Origin: Bacteroidales bacterium | Lineage (GTDB): Bacteria; Bacteroidota; Bacteroidia; Bacteroidales; UBA932 | Length of the DNA: 64,000 bases | Reading direction: 5' to 3' | NCBI GenBank assembly: GCA_017439305.1 | Contig: JAFSJK010000088.1 | Coordinates: 1 to 64,000, forward strand | Shown here: positions 52,261 through 60,656 of the stretch, one piece after another | How the letters are laid out: the number at the start of each line of letters is the position of its first letter | Position numbering within the stretch: the stretch's first letter is position 1 | The notes under the pieces: model-generated | What the model was told of the DNA's origin: nothing | The model's input: the letters and a program-made list of their open reading frames with translations, nothing else | Databases searched by the model: none | Translations under genes and position numbers: made by a program

Positions 52261-52770
52261 TTACTGATTCAATGATACGAGATTGAAGGAACTGCCTCCG
52301 TCCAGCGGGGTGACGATGTAGGAGGCGGTCTGCCCATCGGGGAAATGGGCGGTCATCACAAACCCGTCCCCAACGGGTTTGAATTCGATGTTGTCGGCGT
52401 CGGCCGGATTGAAGTTGGAAATGAAGGCCAGTTGCTGGATCAGGTCCATGTAATGGTCTGGCTGCGGAGTCGGTACGGCGGGGCGCTCCGGTTTGCCGGT
52501 CAGGAGGATGACCGCTGCGATGGCGGCGGCCACACCGGTCAGGGACAGGCCCCAGCGCAGTTTGACCGGTTTGACGATCCGGTCATATTCATCCTCTGCA
52601 TCAGGGAGTTCCTGGATCCGGACAGGCTGGATGGCCTGTATCATTTGATAGACGGCCATTTCTTCCTCATCGGCAGGGGGCGTGTTGGCGAACGAATCGG
52701 CAAGCTCCCGCTCCTGTGCGGCTGTCGTTTCCGCGTCCAGATACAGTTTGATCAAGTCTTTCCGGTCCAT
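52261..52770 (-). CDS. Membrane anti-sigma factor-like protein
   Basis: A 169-residue protein with an acidic cytoplasmic N-terminus, one transmembrane helix at about 72-92 and a C-terminal periplasmic domain. It has no strong family motif, but size, topology and position 4 bases after an ECF sigma gene fit an anti-sigma factor that holds the sigma at the membrane. The periplasmic part may sense the barrel or plug-like protein; that is inference. Confidence 0.7.
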   Translation of the reverse strand: MDRKDLIKLYLDAETTAAQERELADSFANTPPADEEEMAVYQMIQAIQPVRIQELPDAEDEYDRIVKPVKLRWGLSLTGVAAAIAAVILLTGKPERPAVPTPQPDHYMDLIQQLAFISNFNPADADNIEFKPVGDGFVMTAHFPDGQTASYIVTPLDGGSSFNLVSLNQ

Positions 52771-52774
52771 TGTC

Positions 52775-53266
52775 CTATTTCAGATTAAGTGATTTCATCA
52801 TTTCTTTCCGTGCCGTGGAGATGGAACTCTTTACGCTTCCTTTCGACCTTCCGGTCAGGGCGGCGATTTCGTCGAGGGACAGCCCGGTGGCTTTCAACTG
52901 CAGCAAACGCCGTGTACCTTCCGGAATCTGTTCCAGGGCTTTTTGAGCCAGGCTTTCGGCTTCGGTCAGCTCTATTTTTGCCGATGCCTCATCGCCGTCT
53001 GGGAGCCATTCTGGGAACACTCCGCTTCGGACAGGACCTTTTTTGCGCCAAAGGGAGATGCAGCAGTTCTTGGCCGTTGCTACGGCCCAAGCCTCTGCGC
53101 TGCGGATCGTCGCTCCGTCCCGTCTGGCTACCCAAAGCCTGAGCAGGACATCCTGCACCACATCCTCCGGATCGCCTTCCAGCCTGGCTGCCCGGAAGAA
53201 TCTCCGAGCCATCGCAAGGACCTTGGGCCTTATTTGAGCGAGTTCTGTTTCGAGCGCTTTTTCCAT
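52775..53266 (-). CDS. ECF-type RNA polymerase sigma factor
   Basis: A 163-residue sigma factor with region 2 (DPEDVVQDVLLRLWVARRD) and region 4 helix-turn-helix (LSLDEIAALTGRSKGSVKSS). Region 3 is absent, as in ECF sigma factors. First gene of the module sigma, anti-sigma, plug-like protein, barrel; probably autoregulated. Divergent from the DUF5131 gene. Confidence 0.93.
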   Translation of the reverse strand: MEKALETELAQIRPKVLAMARRFFRAARLEGDPEDVVQDVLLRLWVARRDGATIRSAEAWAVATAKNCCISLWRKKGPVRSGVFPEWLPDGDEASAKIELTEAESLAQKALEQIPEGTRRLLQLKATGLSLDEIAALTGRSKGSVKSSISTARKEMMKSLNLK

Positions 53267-53314
53267 ACTTCACACCCTTAGACGCAAAAAGCGTGAAAAG
53301 TTAAGAAGATTCCG

Positions 53315-53322
53315 TACATTTG
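53315..53322 (+). promoter_or_regulatory. Promoter -7 box for the DUF5131 gene
   Basis: TACATTTG matches TAnnTTTG and ends 7 bases before the ATG at 53330. Confidence 0.55.
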
Positions 53323-53329
53323 TTCTGCA

Positions 53330-54133
53330 ATGTCCGAACACTGGGAAATATACGCCGACTGGAATCCGTGGCACGGCTGCACCAAGATAAGCCCTGGGTG
53401 CAAGTATTGTTACGTGTACCGGCAGGACGAAATGTACGGCAGCGAAATTGCAAGCAGTGTATGCCGGAAGACGGGGAATTTCAACCTTCCGTTGAAGCGG
53501 AAGCGGGACAGGTCTTGGAAGATCGAGAGCGGGAAGATCGTCTTTACCTGCTTCACCTCTGACTTCCTGCTGAAGGATGCCGATGAATGGCGCCCCGACT
53601 GCTGGAAGATGATCAAGTACCGGCGCGACCTCTGGTTCTTCTTTTTCACCAAACGTATCGACCGCATTATGGAGTGCGTGCCTCCCGACTGGGGCGACGG
53701 CTATGACAATGTGATCGTGGGGTGCACCGTGGAGAATCAGGAGATGGCCGACTATCGGCTTCCCATCTTCCTGTCGCTTCCCATCAAGCACAAAACCATC
53801 ATCGTATCACCGATGATTACAGCCGTGAACCTCACGCCCTATCTGGATGAAACGATCGAGGAAGTGTCGGTCGGGGGAGAGTCCGGAGCCGAGGCAAGGC
53901 CTTGCAACTACGACTGGATCCTTTCGGTCAGGGAACAATGCATCGCGAAAGATATTCCCTTCCGCTTCCATCAGACCGGTGCCCGCTTCATCAAGGACGG
54001 CAAGATGTACCGGGTACCCCGCTGTTACCAGCTCAGCCAGGCACATAAAGCCAACATTGACTACAAGATTGGGAAATACCTCGTGCCCGAGAAAGTGAGG
54101 TACGAGTGGAAGGACAGTGATTATCACGATTGA
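53330..54133 (+). CDS. DUF5131-family protein, radical-SAM-like
   Basis: A 267-residue soluble protein. Cys17, Cys24 and Cys27 form a C-x6-C-x2-C cluster motif (GCTKISPGCKYCY) near the N-terminus, in the place where this family is thought to bind an Fe-S cluster. Other family marks are WHGC, FTSDFLL, TKRIDRI, GCTVENQE and VGGESGAEARPCNYDWI. Relatives include phage Gp37/Gp68-type proteins, so a mobile origin is possible. No biochemical role is known to me. It stands alone, with a hairpin right after its stop. Confidence 0.85.
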   Translation: MSEHWEIYADWNPWHGCTKISPGCKYCYVYRQDEMYGSEIASSVCRKTGNFNLPLKRKRDRSWKIESGKIVFTCFTSDFLLKDADEWRPDCWKMIKYRRDLWFFFFTKRIDRIMECVPPDWGDGYDNVIVGCTVENQEMADYRLPIFLSLPIKHKTIIVSPMITAVNLTPYLDETIEEVSVGGESGAEARPCNYDWILSVREQCIAKDIPFRFHQTGARFIKDGKMYRVPRCYQLSQAHKANIDYKIGKYLVPEKVRYEWKDSDYHD

Positions 54134-54134
54134 C

Positions 54135-54157
54135 AGCCGGGTCACTTGAACCCGGCT
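54135..54157 (+). other. Hairpin after the DUF5131 gene
   Basis: AGCCGGGT and ACCCGGCT form an 8-bp stem with a 7-base loop 2 bases after the stop codon, without a U run; possible weak terminator. Confidence 0.5.
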
Positions 54158-54207
54158 CCTGAAACGAGCTCCTTCCCATGTATATTGCTCACGTGTCCTG
54201 CCTATGT

Positions 54208-54279
54208 GTGTACACTGCTTCTGTGTACACGAAATCGTTCTTTCATGCAGTTTCTGGTGTACACACGGGCAGTGTACAT
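54208..54279. repeat. Paired GTGTACAC inverted repeats in an intergenic region
   Basis: GTGTACAC occurs at 54208, 54223 and 54257 and GTGTACAT at 54272. The two pairs (each 15 bases apart) are inverted copies of one 23-base unit around a 26-base centre. A run of nine G lies just beyond (54301-54309). The gap 54134-54612 has no supported protein gene. Confidence 0.65.
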
Positions 54280-54451
54280 GCTTTTGCAATGCTTATCGTT
54301 GGGGGGGGGCTATCACTCTCTTTTTTGCCCGGTAGTTCAGAGCTGACCCGTCCTGATTTTTGGGTCTATTAGACAAATGGGATGATAGATCAGATTATTA
54401 TGAGATGCTTTTCTGTTTCGTTCGGCAACTAAAAGAGCCTGGATTTTTTAA

Positions 54452-54491
54452 TGAAAAGACCGCACGGAGGGCGTTCAACTTGGTCTTTTCA
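54452..54491. other. 10-bp stem hairpin downstream of the tRNA gene
   Basis: TGAAAAGACC (54452-54461) and GGTCTTTTCA (54482-54491) pair perfectly around a 20-base loop. No U run follows on either strand. Role unknown. Confidence 0.4.
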
Positions 54492-54577
54492 GTAAAAAAA
54501 GACAGGTGGTAAATTTGCCGAGAGGAACAGAATAGAATCAGTGTAAAACTATTTCAGGACAAGTCAGATGCTCAAAC

Positions 54578-54606
54578 AAAAAAAGTCCAGCCAATTCGGC
54601 TGGACT
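54578..54606 (-). terminator. Intrinsic terminator of tRNA-Ala
   Basis: On the reverse strand AGTCCAGCC and GGCTGGACT form a 9-bp stem with a 5-base loop followed by a U run, 6 bases past the tRNA 3' end. Confidence 0.9.
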
Positions 54607-54612
54607 CTTTTG

Positions 54613-54685
54613 TGGAGCATAGGAGAATCGAACTCCTGACCTTTTGAATGCCATTCAAACGCTCTACCAACTGAGCTAATACCCC
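54613..54685 (-). tRNA. tRNA-Ala (anticodon GGC)
   Basis: A 73-base cloverleaf: acceptor GGGGTAT pairs with ATGCTCC and includes the alanine identity pair G3-U70. The D arm is GCTC...GAGC, the anticodon stem TTTGA/TCAAA with loop ATGGCAT (anticodon GGC), and the T arm AGGAG-TTCGATT-CTCCT. Discriminator base A. The 3' CCA is not encoded. Confidence 0.96.
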
Positions 54686-54717
54686 GTGTCCCGTGCGGAG
54701 GTTTCCGTTTGGGACTA

Positions 54718-54748
54718 CAAAGGTAGGCAGTTTTTTTGGAAATGCAAA
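54718..54748 (-). promoter_or_regulatory. Promoter of tRNA-Ala
   Basis: TTTG (54745-54748), 19-base spacer and TACCTTTG (54718-54725) on the reverse strand match the consensus exactly, about 32 bases before the mature tRNA. Confidence 0.8.
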
Positions 54749-54818
54749 CTTTTTGGAAGTTTTTTTTACGCGTTGCCTGAAAAGGGGAGGGGGTATGGCT
54801 TTGTTCGGGGAAAATGAT

Positions 54819-54826
54819 TATATTTG
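54819..54826 (+). promoter_or_regulatory. -7 box upstream of pdxB
   Basis: TATATTTG is an exact TAnnTTTG match 32 bases before the pdxB ATG. A TTTG at 54800 gives a 15-base spacer, shorter than usual. Confidence 0.5.
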
Positions 54827-54858
54827 TATGATGAAGCCCAGAGAGGGCAGATGAAGCA

Positions 54859-55893
54859 ATGAAAATTGTCGCAGATGCACACATCCCGTTCCTGAAGGGA
54901 GTGTTCGAACCCTACGCGGACGTCGTCTATAAGGACGGCCCGGAGATTTGCCGTGAGGACTGCCTGGATGCCGACGTGCTGGTCACCCGTACCCGTACCC
55001 GCTGCAATGCGGAACTTTTGGAAGGGACGAAGGTGCGGATGATTTCGACGGCCACCATCGGAACCGACCATATCGACCTTCCCTGGTGCGAGGCCCACGG
55101 GATTGAAGTTTTCAATGCCGCCGGATGCAATGCAGGGGGCGTGATGAATTACGTGTTCTCCGCCATGTATGGCGTGGCTTCCCGGAAGAAGATTCCGCTC
55201 CAGGGTGCGAAACTGGGCATCGTCGGCGTGGGCCATGTCGGCCGGAGGGTGGAGCGGATGGGCCGGAAACTCGGCTTCCAGATTCTCCGCTGCGATCCGC
55301 CCAGGGCGGAAAAAGAGGGCCCCGAGGATTTCTGCACGCTGGACGAACTTCTCGCGGAGGCGCAGATTGTGACCATGCATGTCCCTCTGGATGAAACGAC
55401 CCGGGGGATGGCCAACGACGATTTCTTCGGAAAAATGCGCCCGGGAACCATTTTCATCAATGCTGCCCGGGGAGAAGTGGTGGACGAAGCGGCCCTTCTC
55501 CGGGCGCGACCCAAGCTCGGCGCCCTGGTCATCGACACCTGGTGCAACGAGCCGGATGTAAACCAGCGCCTGCTGGGTGAATGCGATATTGCGACGCCCC
55601 ATATCGCGGGGTATTCCTACCAAGGCAAGCAGAACGGCACTTCCATGGCGGTCCGGGCCGTGGCCCGGCGGTTCGGGTTCCACGAATTGGAACACTATTA
55701 CCCGGAACCCGAAGATATCGACCTGCATCCCGTCCTGATCGACGTGGCGGGGAAAAGCCAGGGCCAGGTGGCATCCATGCTCCAGTACAACTACCCCATT
55801 TTCACGGACGATTTCCTGTTCCGGACCGACCCGCAGGGGTTCGAGCGGATCCGGAGCTTCTATCAGTACCGCAGGGAATTTTATGTAGAATAA
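54859..55893 (+). CDS. pdxB: 4-phosphoerythronate dehydrogenase
   Basis: A 344-residue D-2-hydroxyacid dehydrogenase of the PdxB type, second step of the DXP-independent vitamin B6 route. N-terminal KIVADAHIPFLKG, the TATIGTDHID segment, NAD loop GIVGVGHVGRRV, INAARGEVVD, and the PdxB-specific TPHIAGYSYQGKQNGT with catalytic His. The C-terminal dimerisation part is complete. Confidence 0.95.
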   Translation: MKIVADAHIPFLKGVFEPYADVVYKDGPEICREDCLDADVLVTRTRTRCNAELLEGTKVRMISTATIGTDHIDLPWCEAHGIEVFNAAGCNAGGVMNYVFSAMYGVASRKKIPLQGAKLGIVGVGHVGRRVERMGRKLGFQILRCDPPRAEKEGPEDFCTLDELLAEAQIVTMHVPLDETTRGMANDDFFGKMRPGTIFINAARGEVVDEAALLRARPKLGALVIDTWCNEPDVNQRLLGECDIATPHIAGYSYQGKQNGTSMAVRAVARRFGFHELEHYYPEPEDIDLHPVLIDVAGKSQGQVASMLQYNYPIFTDDFLFRTDPQGFERIRSFYQYRREFYVE

Positions 55894-55912
55894 CCATATT
55901 GACACTAAGACT

Positions 55913-57406
55913 ATGTTCAACCAGAAAGACACCACCCAGATCCAACAGAGAGGTTCTTCCGTCCGCGACGTAGAGGAGCAGATCGAGCATTTCAAGAAAG
56001 GATTCCCCTGGATGAAAATCGTGGGGCCGGCTACGCCCGAGCGGGGTATCCGGGTCCTGAGCGAGGCCGAGGCCGATGAGGCCATCCATTATTACGACGG
56101 GGCGGCGATTGCGGGGAAATGCAAGTTCGTTCCCGCTTCGGGAGCGGCATCCCGGATGTTCAAGGACATCTTCGCCGGCCTGGCCACCCTGGAAAAGGGA
56201 GACGACCTGCCTGCCGATGCTGCCGGTTCCAAGCTGGCCGCTCAGATCGAGAAATTCGCCTTCTACACGGAGGAACTCTTCGGAAAGAAAGAGGATACCG
56301 CCGCTTACCGGAAGTCGGTCCTGAAGAAGGTTCTGACCGATGAAGGTCTCGGATACGGGGCCAAACCCAAAGGCGTCATCCGCTTCCACCGTTATGCCGA
56401 CGGGGAAGTGCGCACCGCCATCGCCGAGCATCTGGTGGAGGCCGCGACCTACATGCGCAATGACGACGGCACCTGCAACCTGGTCGTCACCATCTCCCCG
56501 GAGCACAAGCAGCTGTTCGAGGATGCCCTGGCCGAGGTCCAGCCCGCTTTCGAGGCCCGCTACGGCGTGAAATACAACGTGACCTTCACCTATCAGGACA
56601 AAGCTACCGACACGATTGCCGTAGATGCGAAGAACAAGCCTTTCCGGACCGACGATGACGCGCTCCTGTTCCGCCCCGCCGGTCACGGTGCCCTGATCTA
56701 TAACCTGAACAAGGTGGAGGAAGAACTCGTCTCCATCAAGAATATCGACAATGTCGCCCACGAGAAACTCCTGGGCACGACCGCCCGTTACAAGAAAGTG
56801 CTGATGGGCGAGGCCCTGAAGGTGCGCGACCGGATCTTCGGCTATCTCAGGAAACTGGATGAGAATCCCTCGGTGCAGCTTTGCAATGAGATCGAAAACT
56901 TCCTGGACAAGGAACTGTGTGTCCAGCTCCCGTTGGCCCGCGGAGAGGCCGAGCGTGTGGAGTTGCTCCGCGAGAAACTCAACCGTCCTGTCCGCGTCTG
57001 CGGAATGGTCCGCAACGAGGGCGAACCCGGAGGCGGTCCCTACATCATTGCCGGAAAGGATGGCGCCACTTCCCTCCAGATCCTGGAAAGCGTCCAGATC
57101 AACAAAGAGGACGCCGGCGCCATGGCCGCGATGTCCCGCGCCACCCATTTCAATCCTGTCGACTTGGTGTGCTGCCTGAAGGACTACAAGGGTGACAAGT
57201 TCGACCTGCTGGCCCACGTGGACCCGGAAGCCGGCTTCATCAGCTCCAAGAGTTATCAGGGCCGCGAGCTCAAGGCGCTGGAACTTCCCGGTCTTTGGAA
57301 CGGTGCAATGAGCGACTGGAACACCCTCTTCGTGGAGGTGCCGCTGGAGACCTTCAATCCGGTCAAGGTGGTCCTGGACCTGCTCCGTCCCGCCCATCAG
57401 GCGTAA
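55913..57406 (+). CDS. DUF4301-family protein
   Basis: A 497-residue soluble protein of a family widespread in Bacteroidetes, without known function to me. It has the family start (FNQKDTTQIQQRG), a Gly/Ala-rich FVPASGAASRMFKDIF stretch near residue 75 that resembles a nucleotide-sugar pyrophosphorylase loop, and RVCGMVRNEGEPGGGP later. The resemblance suggests sugar-nucleotide binding, but that is inference. It follows pdxB by 19 bases and is probably cotranscribed. Confidence 0.85.
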   Translation: MFNQKDTTQIQQRGSSVRDVEEQIEHFKKGFPWMKIVGPATPERGIRVLSEAEADEAIHYYDGAAIAGKCKFVPASGAASRMFKDIFAGLATLEKGDDLPADAAGSKLAAQIEKFAFYTEELFGKKEDTAAYRKSVLKKVLTDEGLGYGAKPKGVIRFHRYADGEVRTAIAEHLVEAATYMRNDDGTCNLVVTISPEHKQLFEDALAEVQPAFEARYGVKYNVTFTYQDKATDTIAVDAKNKPFRTDDDALLFRPAGHGALIYNLNKVEEELVSIKNIDNVAHEKLLGTTARYKKVLMGEALKVRDRIFGYLRKLDENPSVQLCNEIENFLDKELCVQLPLARGEAERVELLREKLNRPVRVCGMVRNEGEPGGGPYIIAGKDGATSLQILESVQINKEDAGAMAAMSRATHFNPVDLVCCLKDYKGDKFDLLAHVDPEAGFISSKSYQGRELKALELPGLWNGAMSDWNTLFVEVPLETFNPVKVVLDLLRPAHQA

Positions 57407-57420
57407 AAAGCGGAAAAAGC

Positions 57421-57451
57421 TTTGAAATTGATACGAAAAAGGCTAATTTCG
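57421..57451 (+). promoter_or_regulatory. Citrate lyase operon promoter
   Basis: TTTG (57421-57424), 19-base spacer and TAATTTCG (57444-57451; one base from consensus) precede citD by about 32 bases. Confidence 0.6.
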
Positions 57452-57483
57452 CATCACAATTGAAACCGAACCCCTAATTTTCT

Positions 57484-57759
57484 ATGGAAATCAAAAACGC
57501 AGTGGCCGGAACCTTGGAGTCTGGGGACATCATGGTCCAGATTGCTCCGGGTGAAGGCCTGCAGGTAGACCTGCAAAGTTCTGTCGCCGCCCAGTTCGGA
57601 CGGCAGATCAAGGCGGTCATCACCGAGACCCTGACGGGACTCGGCATCGACAATGCCTATGTCAAGGCAACGGACAAGGGTGCACTTGACTGCACCATCC
57701 GGGCACGTGTAACCGCGGCGGCCGTCCGCGCAACGGGAAAGGACGTATGGAAAGACTGA
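57484..57759 (+). CDS. citD: Citrate lyase acyl carrier protein (gamma chain)
   Basis: A 91-residue carrier. Ser at about residue 13 in GTLESGDIMV is the expected attachment site of the phosphoribosyl-dephospho-CoA prosthetic group. GLQVDLQSSVAAQFG and TDKGALDCTIRARV are family motifs. Overlaps citE by 13 bases. Confidence 0.95.
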   Translation: MEIKNAVAGTLESGDIMVQIAPGEGLQVDLQSSVAAQFGRQIKAVITETLTGLGIDNAYVKATDKGALDCTIRARVTAAAVRATGKDVWKD

Positions 57760-58637
57760 GAAGGACGATGATGTTCGTTCCCGGCAACAACCCGGGAATG
57801 ATGGCCGACGCCCACATCTATGGGCCTGATTCCATTATGCTGGACCTGGAGGATTCCGTGACGATGGCCGAGAAGGACGCCGCCCGTCTCCTGGTTCACA
57901 ATGCATTGAAATCCATCGATTTCGGTGGAACTGAGATGGTGGTCCGCATCAACCCGCTGAACACCCCTTACGGAAAGAAGGACGTGGAAGCCGTGGTCAA
58001 GGCCGGTGTGGATGTGATCCGCATGCCCAAGACCGAGACCGCGGACGAGGTCCGCGAACTGGAGGCCGAGATCGTGAAGGTTGAGACCGAACTTGGCTGC
58101 GTGGGCCGCACGCTCATCATGGCTGCCATCGAAAGCGCCCTGGGTGTGGTGAATGCCTACGAGATCGCTACCGCATCCAAGCGGATGATGGGCATCGCCC
58201 TCGGCGCCGAGGACTATTCCGCCAACCTGAAGACCCAGCGTACTCCTGGCGGTGCTGAGCTCCTGCTCGCCCGCGAGAGCATCGTCGTGGCCGCCCGTGC
58301 CGCCGGCATCGCCTGCTTTGACACGGTCTATTCCAACCTGGACGACATGGAAACCTTCCGGAAGGAGGTCGAACTCATCAAGACGCTCGGCTTCGACGGG
58401 AAATCCATCATCAACCCGCGCCAGATCGAAGTCGTGAACGAGGTCTTCGCCCCGTCGCAGAAGGACATCGACAAGGCCCTCAGGATCATCGCCGCCATCA
58501 AGGAGGCCCAGGCCAAGGGTTCCGGCGTCATCGCCGTGAACGGCAAGATGGTCGACCGTCCGGTCGTCATCCGCGCTGAGCGCACGGTTGCGCTCGCCAT
58601 CGCATCGGGTATTTTGGATAAGGAGGAAGCGTTATGA
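57747..58637 (+). CDS. citE: Citrate lyase beta chain (citryl-ACP lyase)
   Basis: A 296-residue TIM-barrel lyase releasing oxaloacetate from citryl-ACP. Motifs: RRTMMFVPGNNPGMM, DSIMLDLEDSV (metal-site acids), VRINPLNTPYG, AAIESALGVVNA and GAEDYSANLKTQRT. Overlaps citF by 4 bases. Confidence 0.96.
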   Translation: MERLRRTMMFVPGNNPGMMADAHIYGPDSIMLDLEDSVTMAEKDAARLLVHNALKSIDFGGTEMVVRINPLNTPYGKKDVEAVVKAGVDVIRMPKTETADEVRELEAEIVKVETELGCVGRTLIMAAIESALGVVNAYEIATASKRMMGIALGAEDYSANLKTQRTPGGAELLLARESIVVAARAAGIACFDTVYSNLDDMETFRKEVELIKTLGFDGKSIINPRQIEVVNEVFAPSQKDIDKALRIIAAIKEAQAKGSGVIAVNGKMVDRPVVIRAERTVALAIASGILDKEEAL

Positions 58638-60055
58638 GAAACACGAAAGTCGTCACTCTCGAAGAAGCCATCCGCCGGTCCGGCCTGAAGGACGGGATGA
58701 CCATCTCGTTCCATCATCATTTCCGCGGCGGGGACAAGGTCGTGAACCTGGTGGTCGCCAAGCTCGCCGAAATGGGATTCAAGAACCTGCACCTGGCGGC
58801 ATCCAGCCTGTCCGACGTGCATGCCCCGCTCATCGACCATATCAAGAACGGTGTCATCACGAAGATTTCCACTTCCGGCCTGCGCGGAGACCTTGCGAAC
58901 GAGATCTCCCATGGCCTGATGAAGGAGCCGGTCGTGTTCCGTTCCCATGGTGGCCGCGGCAGCGCCATCGCTTCCGGCGAGCTGCATATCGACGTCGCTT
59001 TCCTGGGTGCCTCCTCTTGCGACGAGCTGGGCAATGCCTCCGGCTGCCCCCGTTCCGAGAATGCCAAGTCCATCTGCGGCTCCCTGGGCTATGCCCTTCC
59101 GGATGCCCGCTATGCTGACCATGTCGTCGTCCTGACGGACGACCTCGTTGCCTATCCGAACGTTCCCAAGTCCATCTCCGCCTGCGACGTGGAGTCCGTG
59201 GTGGTCGTGGATTCCGTAGGTGACAGTTCCAAGATTTCCTCCGGCGCCATCCGTGACAGCAAGAATCCGCGCGACATCCTGCTGGCGAAGCAGGCTGCCA
59301 AAGTCATCATCAACAGCGGTTATTTCAAGGACGGATTCAGCATCCAGACCGGTACCGGCGGCGCATCCCTTGCCGCTGTCAAGTACATCCGGGAGAGCAT
59401 GCTGGAGAAGGGAATCAAGGCTTCCTTCGCCCTGGGCGGCATCACGGCCCATATGGTGAAACTCCACGAGGAAGGTCTCATCGGCCGCCTGGTGGACGTG
59501 CAGTCCTTCGACAAGGTCGCGGCGGAATCCATCGCCAACGACCAGATGCATCAGGAAGTCTCCGCCGTGGAGTACGCGAGTGCCGACCATATCGGCTCCG
59601 CCGTCCATGCCCTGGATATCGTCATCCTCTCCGCCCTGGAAGTGGACGTTGACTTCAATGTCAATGTCCTCGTGGGCTCCGACGGCATCATCCGCGGCGC
59701 CATCGGCGGCCATCCGGATACGGCCGAGGACAGCGCCCTCTCGATCATCGTGTGCCCGCTCCTGCGAGGCCGCATTCCGTGCGTCGTTCCGAAAGTGACC
59801 ACGCTGATCACGCCCGGAAAGGGAGTCGACGTGGTGGTGACCGAATACGGCATCGCCGTCAATCCGGCCCGTCCGGAGATCGCCGACCGCCTCAAGGCCG
59901 CCGGTCTCAAGGTCGTGGACATCCACGACCTAGCCGCCAAGGCCCGGAGCATCATCGGCGAGCCCGACGCCCTTCCGTTCGGTGACCGGGTCGTCGGCAT
60001 CGTGATGGACCGTCACGGCAAGGTGCTGGACAAGATCCACAACATCTTGGACTAA
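58634..60055 (+). CDS. citF: Citrate lyase alpha chain (citrate:acetyl-ACP transferase)
   Basis: A 473-residue CoA-transferase-fold subunit that exchanges acetyl for citrate on the carrier. The opening KDGMTISFHHHFRGGDKVVN, the GTGGASLAAVKYIRE segment and the C-terminal VVVTEYGIAVNPARPE are typical. Length is slightly below the usual 500-510. Ends 2 bases before citX. Confidence 0.96.
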   Translation: MRNTKVVTLEEAIRRSGLKDGMTISFHHHFRGGDKVVNLVVAKLAEMGFKNLHLAASSLSDVHAPLIDHIKNGVITKISTSGLRGDLANEISHGLMKEPVVFRSHGGRGSAIASGELHIDVAFLGASSCDELGNASGCPRSENAKSICGSLGYALPDARYADHVVVLTDDLVAYPNVPKSISACDVESVVVVDSVGDSSKISSGAIRDSKNPRDILLAKQAAKVIINSGYFKDGFSIQTGTGGASLAAVKYIRESMLEKGIKASFALGGITAHMVKLHEEGLIGRLVDVQSFDKVAAESIANDQMHQEVSAVEYASADHIGSAVHALDIVILSALEVDVDFNVNVLVGSDGIIRGAIGGHPDTAEDSALSIIVCPLLRGRIPCVVPKVTTLITPGKGVDVVVTEYGIAVNPARPEIADRLKAAGLKVVDIHDLAAKARSIIGEPDALPFGDRVVGIVMDRHGKVLDKIHNILD

Positions 60056-60057
60056 GC

Positions 60058-60567
60058 ATGGAAATCACCCTGGAGCAGTTGCTCGAGGCCCGCGACAGGC
60101 GGTACGCGAAGCAACTCGCGCTTGTGAAAGAGTGGCCCGACAAGACCCTGGTCTCCATGACCGTGGTCTTGCCGGGCCCTGTCAAGCGTGACGCCCGTTC
60201 GCTGAAGGTGGCGGAAGCCGGCGTCAAGGCGGTCCAGGATGTCCTGTCTCCCGTCTATCGGGAACTGTTCGACCGGGAGACCGGTTTCGAGGGCTTTTTC
60301 ATCGTGGACGGTCAGCTGCTGGATGTCAAGAAGGCTTGCTGCGAAATCGAGAACGAACATCCCTTCGGGCGCCTGATGGACCTGGATGTCCTGGAGCCGA
60401 TAGGGGATACGGTTGTACCCGTGAGCCGTGAAAGGGTGGGGGAAGCACCCCGCAAGTGCCTTCTTTGCGACCGGCCGGCGCGAGAGTGCATGCGGGCCCA
60501 TACGCACCCTTTTGGTGAAATCGTCCAAACCATTGACAAAATCATCGGATTTGATATAAATCCGTAA
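60058..60567 (+). CDS. citX: Apo-citrate lyase phosphoribosyl-dephospho-CoA transferase
   Basis: A 169-residue enzyme attaching the prosthetic group to CitD. Family marks: LLEARDRRYAKQ, TLVSMTVVLPGPVKRD, and a C-terminal Cys-containing CLLCDRPARECMRAHTH motif. The paired CitG activity is encoded in the next gene. Confidence 0.93.
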   Translation: MEITLEQLLEARDRRYAKQLALVKEWPDKTLVSMTVVLPGPVKRDARSLKVAEAGVKAVQDVLSPVYRELFDRETGFEGFFIVDGQLLDVKKACCEIENEHPFGRLMDLDVLEPIGDTVVPVSRERVGEAPRKCLLCDRPARECMRAHTHPFGEIVQTIDKIIGFDINP

Positions 60568-60574
60568 CAAAACC

Positions 60575-60605
60575 TTGGGAAATCGGTTTTAAATCCCTAC
60601 CTTCG
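60575..60605 (+). promoter_or_regulatory. Possible promoter before citCG
   Basis: TTGG (60575-60578), 19-base spacer and TACCTTCG (60598-60605), each one base off consensus, in the 89-base gap after citX. Confidence 0.45.
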
Positions 60606-60656
60606 TGTCGTTAAATCAATCTGAGGTGGAACCGGGAGTATTGGAAAGCCTGCAGG

